From Aphelenchoides besseyi (lineage: Eukaryota; Nematoda; Chromadorea; Rhabditida; Aphelenchoididae), in assembly GCA_024699855.1 (NCBI GenBank), contig JAMPIQ010000001.1, forward strand, positions 8,680,001 through 8,744,000: 64,000 nucleotides of DNA. Direction: 5' to 3'. A program made the position numbers and the translations under genes. Shown piece after piece: positions 10,671 through 22,252 of the stretch; within the stretch, counting starts at the first letter, position 1; every line of letters starts with the position of its first letter. Below the pieces are notes generated by a model. It was not told the DNA's origin and searched no databases. It worked only from the letters and a program-made list of their open reading frames with translations.

Positions 10671-13600
10671 ATGAACGTTCAGTTGTTAAATTTCTTGAAA
10701 GAAGTGCCGTTGAAGAACTGGTTCAATTACTTCGTAGATCCAAAAGCTTTCAAAGCTGAAGTAATTAACGCAAAAGGTGAATTGAAAGTGTGGTTGATGA
10801 GTTTTTCTTTTGCAGATGCATCGCTTGCCGGTCAGCTACTCGATCAGTTCATCGAAAACGCTTTGGGTGCAGTGAACGATGTCAGAAGCTCAAAAACAAA
10901 GAAAAAGGATCCAGGTGCTGATCATCTTCAATTGGCGTTATCCAAAGGTTTCTTGTTTAGATGACATCCTTTTTGCCGAAGAAAAAAGCGACAAACTCTG
11001 GAACTTTGCGTGGGCTTGTGCGGCCCAAATGGAATGGAACTTGGAAGCGATGTTGAAACAGTAAGCTTGAGAAGACAACCGCTTTTAAGGTTTGCTTTTC
11101 AGCTCCAACGAAATCAAAGTCTACTCGATGATTGTGCGTCTTTTTGAAAAGACTTTTGGTGTCAGCGACGAGGTTTGTCAAGAAATAAGAACAAACTCAA
11201 TTCGATTTACAGTCCGACGTTCTGGCTTATCTGCTGCAGCTAGAAAACAACGCATTCAACTCGAAGAATCTGTTTGTCGTGTGGATGTATGCACGCCTCG
11301 TAATTCTTATCGACACGAAAGCCAGAACTCCATTGCCGCCAGTGATGCCCACAGTTAGCAATCCGTAAGTGAAATCAAAAATAACTTTTGCATCGAGATT
11401 TCAGACAAAATCAAATTGATCTCGCACTTGTTGAAGCAGAGAAACTGCGGACTTTCGTCAAAAATGTTTGTAAACACGTTCCCAATGCAATCGTGTTTAT
11501 GGAGCGGTTAATCGACATGAATCCACGGACCATGGAAATCCCGACCACGTCGTTTTTCGGTTTTACAGCGGATGTAAGTCAATGCATTTTCTTGTGTTTC
11601 TGAACACATAGTTTAAGAATAACGAGAACTCGTCCAAAATTGTTCCGCGAGTTGTCGAAATCGATCAAACGACGTTCATTGCACGTTCAAAATCGGATCT
11701 CATGTCTGCGCATTTTTCCGCCGTTCACATCAAATCAGCTCGTCGACTGTTGAATGAGGTAATGATCTATGCGGTAATTAACTTTCAATTGCGTTCAGAT
11801 CTTACCAATCTTCGATTCATTAAACAAAGTCAATCCACTTGTCGCGAAGCTTTTTAATTTTGATTCAAAGATGTTGGAAGGCTATAAAGCAGCACTGACT
11901 TCAAGATCGTCGGCTAAGAAGCCACGGGTAAGAAAAGCGATCTGTTTTTTCATGTATTGAGTTCACAGTTGGAACATGAGAATTACGAGTATGATCTCAC
12001 AACAGAGTCCTCAAAGAACTCACATTTTTTCCGTACAAACGCAGATCTCGAACAATCCGTTAAAGTTTACAAAGGTACTGCTATAAAGATACGAGATGAT
12101 ATAGCTAAGCTTGATCGTCCAACAGAAGCCGAGCTTCTTCGTAAGTAAACATTGTGAGTTGAACGCATTTTCGCATTCAGAATACCAAAATTGCTCTCCG
12201 GATCTGTGGAAGTTGATGCACACATATGATTTCGAGACGATCAACCAACTCGCTGAGAGAGCTGCACCGTGTGATGAAAACGGAAAGAAATCTCCGTTCA
12301 AGTGTCCCGATGAAGGAGTTTGTTATTGTTTACACGATAGGAACGATCGTTCTTTTTCAGTCTTATATTTCTCCCATTTACGCCAATTACACGCCTGATC
12401 TCGCCAATCGGCCTTCTTTCTTGTTCTTCTTAATTCAATGGGAAAAGCTTATTGACAGCTGGGCAAGTTTCCATTAAGATGTTAGATATAATCGTCTTTC
12501 AGGACATTACAACGATTCTTGCTACATTGCGAAACTACGTCGAAACAATCAAACGGACTTCGCCGACATCTCGCGAGTTCGTTGAAGTTTTCGGTTACGA
12601 AACACTTCGACTTCATGTATGTCTGTTACTCAAACGACTAAATGACATGAATTTTAGTTGAAAGTCATGAATGCATCTAATGGAATGCCTTACATCAATG
12701 CTGAGGATCACAAAGTATCTTGTCAAAAGACACTACAAATGATCCATAACTCCATGAACAAGACTCCCATTTCCTGGACAATACAGCAAATTGCACCGTG
12801 GTACTTTGCTTTCTTGATGAACACCGGAGCTCACGAAATCATCCTCTCGCTTAACAAAAAAATCCCCGACTTCAAATCCTCGTACTACGATTTCGCTCGG
12901 CTGGTCATCACGATTATGATGCACCCCAATAACCCGCATATTCAATGGAACTATTTGTACAAATTACTCGAAATGAAGTAAGTCATTTTAATCGCAAGTT
13001 AAGAGCTTTCCAACATCTCAGCAAACCCGATGAGCAACCGTTGACTTATCAGCAATTCATGAGAATTATTTCGATGATCAAAAACTTGGATGTGATTAAT
13101 TATCTTCTTTCCTTCTTTGTTTCACTTCGAAATGCCATGAATCAAATCGGAGACCCGGGGACGCTGCCGTACGCAGTAAACCATCCGATCAATGCGAATA
13201 TTTTCATCCAGATCGAACGTTCCATTCTTCCTGACATTCTACGGTAAAGAAGAAATCGAATTTGAACTTTAAATTCCAACGAGTTTAGCAATCTTCCGAA
13301 TTTGGATATAAAGTTCATGGATAATGTGATTGTACAGTTGTTAAGCAACGGTCTTATGCTTAGTCCCAAGAATGCGGTGTTTCATCGGCAAATGGGAGAT
13401 GTGAATTATGCGAAGAAAGATTTCCGTTTAGCAGCTGCTCATTATGCTGATGTGCTACAGCTAATGTTAAACGACGACTTGTTTAAGGCCGACTACTCAG
13501 AGCTTGTAAATGATGAGGTAAACTGAGATCTATTTCTGATTGTTGAGTTTATTTTAGATGATCAACAAACTTGTTCACTGCCTCTTTCAACGCCAACTCT

Positions 13601-14007
13601 TTACATTGTCGGCGATTTGTGGTCAGCTATTGAACGATATGCAAAATCATTTGAACTTCGTGCCGACGATTCTAAAACACTCTGATGCGACGAATGACGC
13701 CGAGAAGGCCTACTTTCCATTCATATATCGGATGCCACTTTTCGAAGTCTTGGCTACTGTTTACGATCTTTACAACATGAATGCTCTTTACTTTTTAGCG
13801 GTTAGTTGTCCTTGTTAATTGGTTTCATTTTCTCTTCAGCTCAAATTGTGTCCAACAAGAGCAATTAATCAAGCCAACTACAAGGACATTGTTCGGCACG
13901 AAGAAGAACGACGTCGTCGAGAGTTCATTCGAATTTTGGCGAACACTTGTCAACAGAAATCTGATTCATTCAAACGCGTTTCACTTTTATCTCAACTGCC
14001 ACCTTAA
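10671..14007 (+). CDS. ints-8: Integrator complex subunit 8
   Basis: INTS8 belongs to the Integrator complex, which cleaves nascent snRNA and other RNA polymerase II transcripts; it bridges to the PP2A phosphatase module. ATG 10671 opens with NWFNYFVDPKAFKAEV, matching the vertebrate N-terminal CWFEFLLEESLLEKHL. Later features are LWNFAWACAAQMEWNLEAML, then a long alpha-helical body over about a dozen short exons. A TPR-like stretch NAVFHRQMGDVNYAKKDFRLAAAHYADVLQ corresponds to the INTS8 C-terminal repeat with NHSWLIIQADIYFATNQYSAALHYYLQ (quoted here only to show the match in short pieces). It ends in an Arg/Lys-rich helix, EEERRRREFIRILANT. Roughly 900 residues. Tail-to-tail with INTS2, 134 bases away. 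Confidence 0.8.
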
Positions 14008-14141
14008 TTCACAATGTAGATCATCGTAATTTATTATGTTTTTCCGGTTAATTAAAACTGCTCTACGTTGTTTAATTACGTTACAACGTTTAAGAATATG
14101 ACAGAAATAAAACAAAGAAGAGATCACTTGCACCAATTCAT
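14008..14141. other. Shared 3' intergenic gap between INTS8 and INTS2
   Basis: AT-rich, with an AATAAA on the plus strand at 14106-14111, only 30 bases from the INTS2 stop codon. The 3' UTRs of the two convergent genes must be very short or overlap. Confidence 0.55.
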
Positions 14142-17100
14142 TTACCCGATGATTTCGTCAATCTGACTGATAAGTTTGCGTTCCGGCGATTCCAGTCGAT
14201 CCAATTTCGAGTCGTAGATTACAAGTCGGGCCTTTGCAGTTTTCCGCACCTTCGACAGCAACGCGAAAATTACATCGTCGTGCGGATGACCGATTCTCAT
14301 GATCTTCTTCAAGGCATCGCAAGTGTTCAAAAAGAGAAGCATCGTATCTTCGTCAACTAGTGCTCCAATTAACGTGAACAAAAAGCTTTCTATCAATTCA
14401 ACAACCGCAATGGCCGGCGGAATCGTGTACTAAAAGCCGTTCGAATCGAATCAAAGAGCTGGAAAACCCACTTTTTGAGCCAATTCTGCAACGAGATTCA
14501 CAATGAAAATTCGACGTTCCAAATTTGGCGCATTTATGATATCCGGAATAGTGTGTAAAAGGACGTGAGCAGAAGGCACTTTGTCAACAACAACAGGAAT
14601 CATATTAACTGGATATGTCTGAAACAAAAGATTACATGGTAATTGAACGCTTCTTATCACATGAAAATGGACCAATAGAGCCAACTGAGCATCGGCAATA
14701 AACATCTGATGGATATGCGCACAAGCGATGTCGCGTATCTCTTCCAACAGTGGTTCGTTTGTCTCGTCACCGTTGCAAACGTCGAGCAGAAATAAGATCA
14801 CAGCTAAATGTTGAGTTCCAGTGTACGGTTTGACGAGAATCGCTTTCTCTTCCAACTCACTTGAACGAGAGTCAATCGTGAAACAAACTACTAACTTACT
14901 ATTTTTCGCTGTAGGCTTGTGCTTGAATCATTCGCACGTGATTGTAATTCTTTGTTGCATCCAAATAAAACGACAAGATTTGCATTAGAAGTTCGAAATG
15001 TGGGGGACTTCGGAAAATGCGTTCATCAACTCGAAACATCAATGCTGGTGTTTCGCGCAGCAAAACCGCGTTGTCCACTTGAATCGGACCGTTGGTTGCT
15101 GCGTGTGGAGTGTTCAACCATAAGGTCAACGTTTGTTCGTAGAGTTTTCGGGGAATCAAATTGGCCAAACGACGCCAAATTTTCGCCAACATTGTTGCAA
15201 CACTTATCGAACAAACCGACGAATCCAAACTAACAACCATAGAGCAAATTATCGTTTCGTAGTGTTTGTAATGCTCGTGAATTGGTGCAGATTGAAGATG
15301 ACTGACCAGCGCTGTGAACGTTGTTGGATTCGTCGAAATATTCGCCAACGCTTCTTCGAACATCTCTTTCGGTACCGATTTGAAGACCGGCGCTTGTGAA
15401 AGAGCAAGTTCTTCTTCCGTTAGATCAAGACTTGCATCCAAAGTCGGCAACATATGCGGCATAATCAATGAAACGTAGTGAAGAAGATTGGATCTAATCG
15501 TTTCGACATCCTTAGGTCGTGCATCCATTGCGCTTAAGATGTAACGAATAGGAACTTCTGCCCACAGACGATCTGAATAAGCGACCGGAAAATTGCTGAT
15601 CCATGCATCAAGTCGTGGCATCGCATCCAATCGACGAGTGTAGGCAAGAAGATAGAGAAGAGACAAGGACTTTGCAGCAAGCAACTTGTCGTCGGAAAAG
15701 AGATCGGTGGAGAAGATCGTCTAAAAGGCGGATGTAAGAACCACCGAAAATGATAATCACAAACCCAAAAAAAGTCTTCATCAATGGCGGTATTGAAATT
15801 TGGATCGTCTTTTGTTGGAAAACAGGAAGCAGCAAAATTCTCCAACATTTCGACCATCACACCATGAATTGGAACACGACATTCGCAAATTTGCTTTTTA
15901 ATCCAATCCTAAAAACGTTACTTGAACTGTTGAATGTGCACAAACTTGGATTCCAATTTGATTCCGTGAGAATGTTCGCGCAATTAACAATTGATTGATG
16001 CAATGAACGGGCAGATAGCCGGAGATGTTTTGGTCGAGGTTGTTCGTAACTCCCAAGTTAGATGCTTTCTGAGCGATATCGACTTCTTGCATCGCATGAG
16101 CAAGAAACAGCCGCTTCACCGTGATATGCTTTCGCAGCGTGTCACCAACCTAAAAACAACTTCGACAACGAACTTTCAAGAATCTCACGTTAAAAGAGAG
16201 TTCTTCCGAAAGTAGTTTGGACAGCTCTTCACCGTTCGACGAGTTCATGTGAATTGAAATCAATAACATGAACTGATTCAACGACGCATATTCCTTCGGA
16301 TTGCCATTTCGTGTTCGTTCTCGAATGCAACAAAAAAATTCTGTTAATTTCGACTCCGAATCATCATCTCGTGTTGACATCTGGTTCCTAAAAACCTTTT
16401 GTTTGATTGTGTTTCTGACAAGAAGTTACCCTGGAAAAAGATTTGGACACGCCAAAATCACCGCCAACACCAACTTCAACATTCGAACGTTGTCACTCGT
16501 TTGATCGGTCAGAAAACGAACATACTCGTGAGTGGTCTCAATTGACACATTCAGCAGGTTGTTAGTCGACAAAACGCACATAAGCAAAATCAATCGATCT
16601 TTGATGTCAGCCAGTTTGTTACTGAAATAATCGACACCTCTAAACACCAACCGTCAACAACATACGATTGCAAAACTTCGTTGAAACGTTTGCGAATCCG
16701 ATTCATCAAATCTCTGTTGGATGGTTTGTTCAGAAACACGCTCAGTGGACTGTTGTTTTCCATCAAACGTGAAATCAACGTATTCACGAACACACGATCT
16801 TCGACCAAATTCTTTGCGTACAAAATTTGAGTGCAAATTCGAAAGCGCGATTCGAAATGAAGCGAATTTTTCAGAAAATTTTCTGCAAGTGAAGAATCAA
16901 GTCGAAGTAACTAAAACAAAAAGGCTTCATTTAACTTGTATATCACACTCTTACCGATGTCACAGTTTCGAGTCGTCGTTTAGTGAACAACGAATCATCA
17001 TCCAACTGTCGCAGAGAAACCACTCGTTCGACCACGTGTTCCAAAAACATCGGATGGTTCATTACGACCTAAACGAATTGTTTTTGAAGTCGTAAAGTGA

Positions 17101-17732
17101 ACTCACTCCTTTCAAAATCTGACGTCCGTAGCAATAATGCATAAGAACGGCAGCCAAATTGACAACTTTGAAGTATTGTGGAACAAAAAAACACAAAAAT
17201 GAAATAATCCAAATAACTTCTTCTTGAAACGATTCCACGTCAAAGGGCTCAAACGACTCGGTGTTCGTACTAGTGTTATCGACTGAAAGATGAAAATAAC
17301 ACAATAGAAAGACATGCGAACCTTTGGAAACCAAATAGGAACCGATCATCACGACTCGCTGTTTAATCGGTAAGAGCGCATAACCGGCAGTTGTTTTGGT
17401 TGTCGATGAACGTTTATAGTCCGCAAAATTTGATTGAAGTTCTTCGTAGTTCAATCGCAAAATAGACAAAATCTCGTTGCCGGATGGACAGTCGATTAAA
17501 CGAGCACGAATACGATCCTGAAGTTCTCGAATCAGTTTACAGTAACAATCGGAGAACAAACCAAAAGCGGCGATTCTTCGACTTCAACCAAATTGTTCGT
17601 GGACATAAACGTGCGATACATAAGCAACGGAAGAAATGGTCGTAGATCTTCGGACGTAAATTTCTCTATCCGCTTCTCTAGTAATCCATCTCGTATAGCG
17701 AGAAAAACATGCGGATATTGTTTCGGTAGCAT
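14142..17732 (-). CDS. ints-2: Integrator complex subunit 2
   Basis: A helical scaffold subunit of Integrator, in the same complex as the neighbouring INTS8. The minus-strand ATG is at 17732; exon 1 contains LRPFLPLLMYRTFMSTNN, like the INTS2 N-terminal RPFLPCLVRMAL. It splices across a 44-base intron into LDRIRARLIDCPSGNEIL. Further landmarks are VVMNHPMFLEHVVERVVSL, LKLVLAVILACPNLFPG, and the diagnostic NISGYLPVHCINQLLIARTF (vertebrate NITGFLPIHCIYQLLRSRSF). Also seen are RCPP-like RSPPHFELLMQILSFYL, HQMFIADAQLALLVHF and VPSAHVLLHTIPDIINAPNLE. About 14 short introns; roughly 1,050 residues against about 1,200 in human. The stop is at 14142-14144. Several N-terminal exon borders were joined by phase only. 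Confidence 0.85.
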
Positions 17733-17955
17733 TTCGAGTCACTAGTATCTGCAGACCCTGAAATCTTATCCACAATTCAGTAACCGCCGCTTAATACCGA
17801 TTTTCACAATCCCGAATACGAAGCCACAAACTAATGAGTCAAGTTCTCGTGCAGAGATCTAATGATCGCAAGTTTTCTGAATCGTGATGATTTCTATTTT
17901 TGTTCTCTAGTAACTTTGCTTTGTCATTAAATTCCATTTGATTGTATTGTTCGAT
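17733..17955. promoter_or_regulatory. Divergent promoter region between INTS2 and gankyrin
   Basis: A 223-base gap between two head-to-head start codons, with no open frame of note. No TATA box or other motif is clear by eye. Confidence 0.4.
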
Positions 17956-18795
17956 ATGATTTCTAGCGGAAACAAGAAGGAATTGCGCGAAAAACACGCT
18001 CAATTGGTCGAATTCCTTCGGTAAGAATCCCAATCGTTTGTTCAACTTCGTCTGCTTTCAGAAACAACTTACCGGAAGGTGCGAAGAAACTGGTCGTGGA
18101 GAACAAGGAGCTGATAATGTTTCAAGACGAATCCGGAAGATTGCCGATTCATTGGGCCTGCAGCGGTGGTTGTCTCCCGTTTGTTGAGTTGTGCGTTTCG
18201 ACCGATCCCGCTTTAGTCACGAAGAACGATGATGCCGGTATGTTTAGTATTCCATTTGTTATGTGAGTCTTTTAAGGATGGACGCCATTGATGATTGCCG
18301 TTAGTGCGGGACGATACGATGTTGTTCGTTTCTTGCTCAGCCAAACTCAATGCGACGTTAACCACCAGTGAGTTGTTTGATCAGAATATTCGGATTGATT
18401 GCTCGTTTAGAAACAACAACGGTCAAAGTCCACTACACTATTCCTGTTCGAAGAACAACGTCAAAATGACCAAACTACTGTTGGAAAACGAAGCAAAAGT
18501 GAACGTTCAGGACAAATACAAGAATACACCTTTGCATCGAGCAGCCTCTCAAGGACACATGGAGATCATTCAACTTCTTTGTTCGCAGAAGGGAATCCGC
18601 CTCGATATGACCGATAGTGAAGGAAACACACCGTTGCATTTGGCCGTCGAAGATGAGAACGAAAGTGCAGCGATTTTCCTCGCTCGTCACGGCGCCGATG
18701 TGAATCGACACAACAACAGCGAAAAGAGCCCATTGGATTTGGTCAAAAGTGCAACTTTGCGGAAGAAGTTGTCCGATTCAGCTGCTGAACATTGA
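17956..18795 (+). CDS. psmd-10: Gankyrin-like ankyrin-repeat proteasome chaperone (PSMD10)
   Basis: Gankyrin helps assemble the 19S proteasome base by binding the C-domain of Rpt3. ATG 17956 opens [20 protein letters not shown]. Short introns then separate about six ankyrin repeats. Landmarks are [79 protein letters not shown] and [20 protein letters not shown]. The order [45 protein letters not shown] mirrors human PSMD10. About 230 residues, as in the family. Another ankyrin protein is possible, but the repeat-by-repeat match and length favour gankyrin. AATAAA at 18876. The next gene on the same strand starts 198 bases downstream. Confidence 0.78.
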
Positions 18796-18875
18796 CGCCC
18801 ATTATTCAGTTTCCCAATTGACGGGTATCCGAAATGATTTCGTGCTCTTGTTTGGTTTAAATAGCTTATAAACAA

Positions 18876-18881
18876 AATAAA
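18876..18881 (+). terminator. Poly(A) signal AATAAA of gankyrin gene
   Basis: Hexamer 80 bases after the stop codon, upstream of the HDDC2 start. Confidence 0.5.
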
Positions 18882-18993
18882 CCATTGGCACATATGAATA
18901 CACGAATTGAAGACTATTGATTAACGTATTCAAGCGTCTATTTACTTAACAGCAATCTAACCAACTTAATATCGACGGTTTGAAAGCTTCAGA

Positions 18994-19644
18994 ATGTCGT
19001 TGTTACCGTCACTACAAACTGACATCTTCGCGTTGTTGCACCATTTGAATGAGCTAAAACATTTGAAAAGAACTGGTTGGGTTCATTTTGGAGTAACTGC
19101 TAACTTCATGTAATATCTTGTTTCTTGACTTTTAGGTTCCAGAACCGGAAACAGTTGCCTCTCACATGCACCGAATGGCTTTGTTGGCAATGACCCTTCA
19201 GCAAGACGGCAATGTTGACGCTGTTCGTTGTATCAAAATTGCACTTGTTCACGATATTGGCGAAGCAGTTGTGGGCGACATTACTCCACGTTGTGAAATC
19301 TCAAACGATGAGAAGTTTCGATTAGAAAATGAGGTGCGTTTTCAATGCAACTTTTAATCTATCATTTACTTAAGGCAGTGAAGAAGATTGCCGATACTGT
19401 CCCGCAGTTGAAATCGGAGATCTACACGCTTTGGCAAGAATATGAGAAAGCCGAGACTCCCGAAGCAAAGACCGTAAAACAACTGGACAAACTCGACATG
19501 ATCGCTCAGGCTTTAACATACGAACTGAAGTACAAGATTGATTTGAGCGAGTTCTTCAATGCAACTGTCCACTCCTTTACCACAGAACCATTCATTTCCT
19601 GGAACAAACAAATTCGCGAAAAACGGGAACAAAATCGCAACTGA
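18994..19644 (+). CDS. hddc2: HD-domain 5'-deoxynucleotidase (HDDC2 / YfbR-like)
   Basis: HDDC2 proteins hydrolyse deoxynucleoside 5'-monophosphates using a divalent metal held by an HD domain. Three exons: 18994-19080, 19136-19333 and 19375-19644, with all phases continuous. Landmarks are VASHMHRMALLAMTL (first metal His), then ALVHDIGEAVVGDITP, which carries the His-Asp pair and the conserved Glu and Asp. TVKQLDKLDMIAQALTYE carries the final metal Asp. The C-terminus ends FISWNKQIREKREQ. About 184 residues, close to human HDDC2 (about 204). All metal ligands are present, so the enzyme should be active. It follows gankyrin closely on the same strand. Confidence 0.9.
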
Positions 19645-21792
19645 TGACTTGAAAGCTTTTGTTACTATTGTTGATTGGTTTTAAAACAAATTTGTTGCAA
19701 TGAATTTGTGGCTTGATGGATAACTGGATAATTGAAAGTTCGTTCAACTTTGTCAATTCAAGTGATTACAAGGAGAAGAAACAATCTACAATCAAAGAAC
19801 ATTTTTGGATTATTTCGGTCGGCAATCAATGTGTTTGTGTGAAACAGTAATCAGCAGTCAACACAAGAGGTTGTTCACTTCGTTGAAGCACGTGAATGGA
19901 CCGGACGGAAGCCGCGCGCTGGCGTTTGATCATCGGCAGTTGTCGGAAATGTAATCAGGAAGCTTATTGTCCCGTCCGATGCATCAAGATGTGCCAAAGG
20001 AATAGCCGTGGGACAAAGTAAAGTTACAAGAAATTCGACTAGACGCTTTCGATATGATCAGAAACGACTCATTTGAAGTTCTAACAACACGATAAGAATT
20101 TCCACTTGGAAATCTCATCAGAAATCCAATAATCTTAACTTTCAGCCTAGTTCCTCATTTTGAATATAACTGCGTATTCCAGATAGTCCGTTGGACCGCA
20201 CGCGTTCTGTCCGCAAGATTGTTAGACCAGAAACTTGCTTTGTTCTTTTACTTCTGATATCTTTCGGCGTATCCAAAACCACTTACCGACATCACGGATG
20301 CGCCTCGTGATGTTCGTTTATGTAAACTTCTTAGCAGGAAACAGCGAAGTGGTTTGGAAAATTGCGTGTAGTTTTTGAACTCATTTCGAGAATCCCAAAC
20401 ACATGGCGAGAGGGCTGGAGCAATTGGATGCGTGTGAAGAGTTGAAATATTTAAAATGAAAACATCCACTTCCGCAGTAGAATGCGAAACGAAGGAAGAA
20501 CTTGTTCGACTGAATTTTACCGTAAATTCACAAGTTGGTTATGATTCTGTTTGAGTCTTTGTTCGAGTTGACATGACGATAAAAAGTGGGTTTTGAGACG
20601 CTGAAACATCTTGAAGCCGCCGCGTCGGTTATTTCTGTCTTCTCGACACATTCGCCATGGTTTCCGTTTGTTGTTTGTTTGTAGTTATTGAGATTTGGAT
20701 GCCAAGAAGTTGGTGCGGACGTTTAACCGCTTTGTTTGCCGCCTACATCATTTCTTCGTCTGGCGAAGGAATTTGGATACTTCACGAGTTGATGGTATTT
20801 GTTACAAATCCAATAGCCGTTACTTAATTCATAACATTTTACTTTCATCGCGTGGAAAGAGTTCGTGGTCAACAATTTGACTGTCTAATTTTTGTTCTAC
20901 GATTTTCATTTGGGTCACTGGACACGAATGGTCCAATTCACTAGTTCGCTCTTTGTCTTCCCATTTCAATCTTTCGGAATTTCGGTTTTGCGACCATTCT
21001 GCTTGCGTGGAAGTAGCAAACTCTTCCAACAAGCGACCATCGATCTTTTACTGTAATTGACACTTTGCATTGGTCTTCAGAGTTTATAGCAAGTGTTTCA
21101 CGGTCCAATTGAATGATGTCGATAAGACCGCTCATTTGTTTACAACTTCACAGTTGCAAATTCCGCTTCGACTTTGACCGCTCAATTTCAATTGGGCCCG
21201 AGGCCTTTTGTTCGTTTCAAATGATTTGTGAATGCGAAAAGAAACTTTTTCTTTTTGTCTCGATGAGTGATGATTGGGCTGATGATGAAAAGGTGCCAAT
21301 TCTAACAGCCGCTTATCATTCGTGCCATTCAGCTCAGTCAATCAACTTCTTCCCCGAACTTCTGGCATTCGCTTCGGGTCGAACGTTCAAAACCGCGGCT
21401 TGAAACAAAAATAACTCACCACTTTGTCGTGTTTCGTAGTTGATTTCTAACCAGGACAAAACGACAACATTAATCTTGAACTTGTTTCTTTGAATCAGTG
21501 TCTTCTTATAGTCGTGATGCTTTGTTATGCGTATCGTCGATTACCAAGCAAATTGCGAAATCCTACCGTCGATGAATTCCACAGTTTTAACTACGAAAAT
21601 GTTTCTGTTTGCAAACCGTTTGCTTTTTCGCCTTCGTATTGAACGTCGACGTTTTGATTAGATTTCACGCTTTGTCCTTCTTCTAAAACCAAAGTCTTCA
21701 AACGTTCCGTTGACGTCGTCCGTTTATCGACTTCAGATTTCGTTTTCAGAGTTCTTGTTCAGGTGCCAACAAAAGATCACTGATTTGAAGTC
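19645..21792. other. 2.1-kb region without convincing genes
   Basis: Only short open frames without recognisable domains or consistent splice sites. No tRNA-like fold or tandem repeat is visible by eye. It probably holds the HDDC2 3' UTR and the promoter of the small gene at 21793. A minus-strand frame at 20248-20469 was examined and judged chance. Confidence 0.45.
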
Positions 21793-22148
21793 ATGGGTTG
21801 TTCTGGATCGAAAGACGACAAGTTCGAGAAAATCGACTCTTCCGCTCCGGAGAAACCAAATTACGTGGCAATGGCGTTGATTAACGTGAGTGATTCTTAT
21901 AGTTTCCATTAGAACAAGTATTTCAAGGCCAATCGTGCAGCAATGATGGTCGGAGAAACCTATCAAGGACCAAATCAGTTGAACGAGAATCAAGCGGACA
22001 TGCTAATAAGAAAGGCGAAGAACGATGGCCAAACGGTTTCGGTGGTCAATGGATGTCTCTACTTGGACTATAAATTCATGGGTATACCAATACGCTCGCT
22101 CATATTCATTTTGCTTTAGGGTGTATGCCTGCTTCAATGGCCTATTAA
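21793..22148 (+). CDS. Small protein with possible N-terminal acylation signal, unrecognised
   Basis: Not recognised. Three exons join in phase: 21793-21891, 21930-22080 and 22120-22148, with GTGAGT...TTCAAG and GTATAC...TTTAG introns. The product is about 92 residues. It begins MGCSGSKDDKFEK, fitting an N-myristoylation signal (Gly2, Ser/Cys at 3-6) with Cys3 available for palmitoylation, which would place it on membranes. The rest has no membrane helix; the last exon ends GCMPASMAY. A canonical AATAAA at 22247, about 100 bases after the stop, supports a real transcript. The length and clean splicing argue against chance. Function unknown. Confidence 0.65.
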
Positions 22149-22246
22149 AACTGATTGTGGTTTGACTTGAAATTCCTCTTTGAATACGGGTACTGCATTC
22201 ACGGAAATGCAGTTTTCTGGTTGTATTTATGTCCATTTTTAGTGTC

Positions 22247-22252
22247 AATAAA
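22247..22252 (+). terminator. Poly(A) signal AATAAA of the small acylated-protein gene
   Basis: Hexamer 99 bases after the stop codon. Confidence 0.5.

Noticed and set aside
14919..15399. Plus-strand open frames of 88-104 codons
   Set aside because: They are antisense shadows of INTS2 exons, whose minus-strand reading is strongly supported.
20248..20469. 73-codon minus-strand frame between HDDC2 and the small acylated gene
   Set aside because: No domain or splice context; expected by chance in a 2-kb gap.
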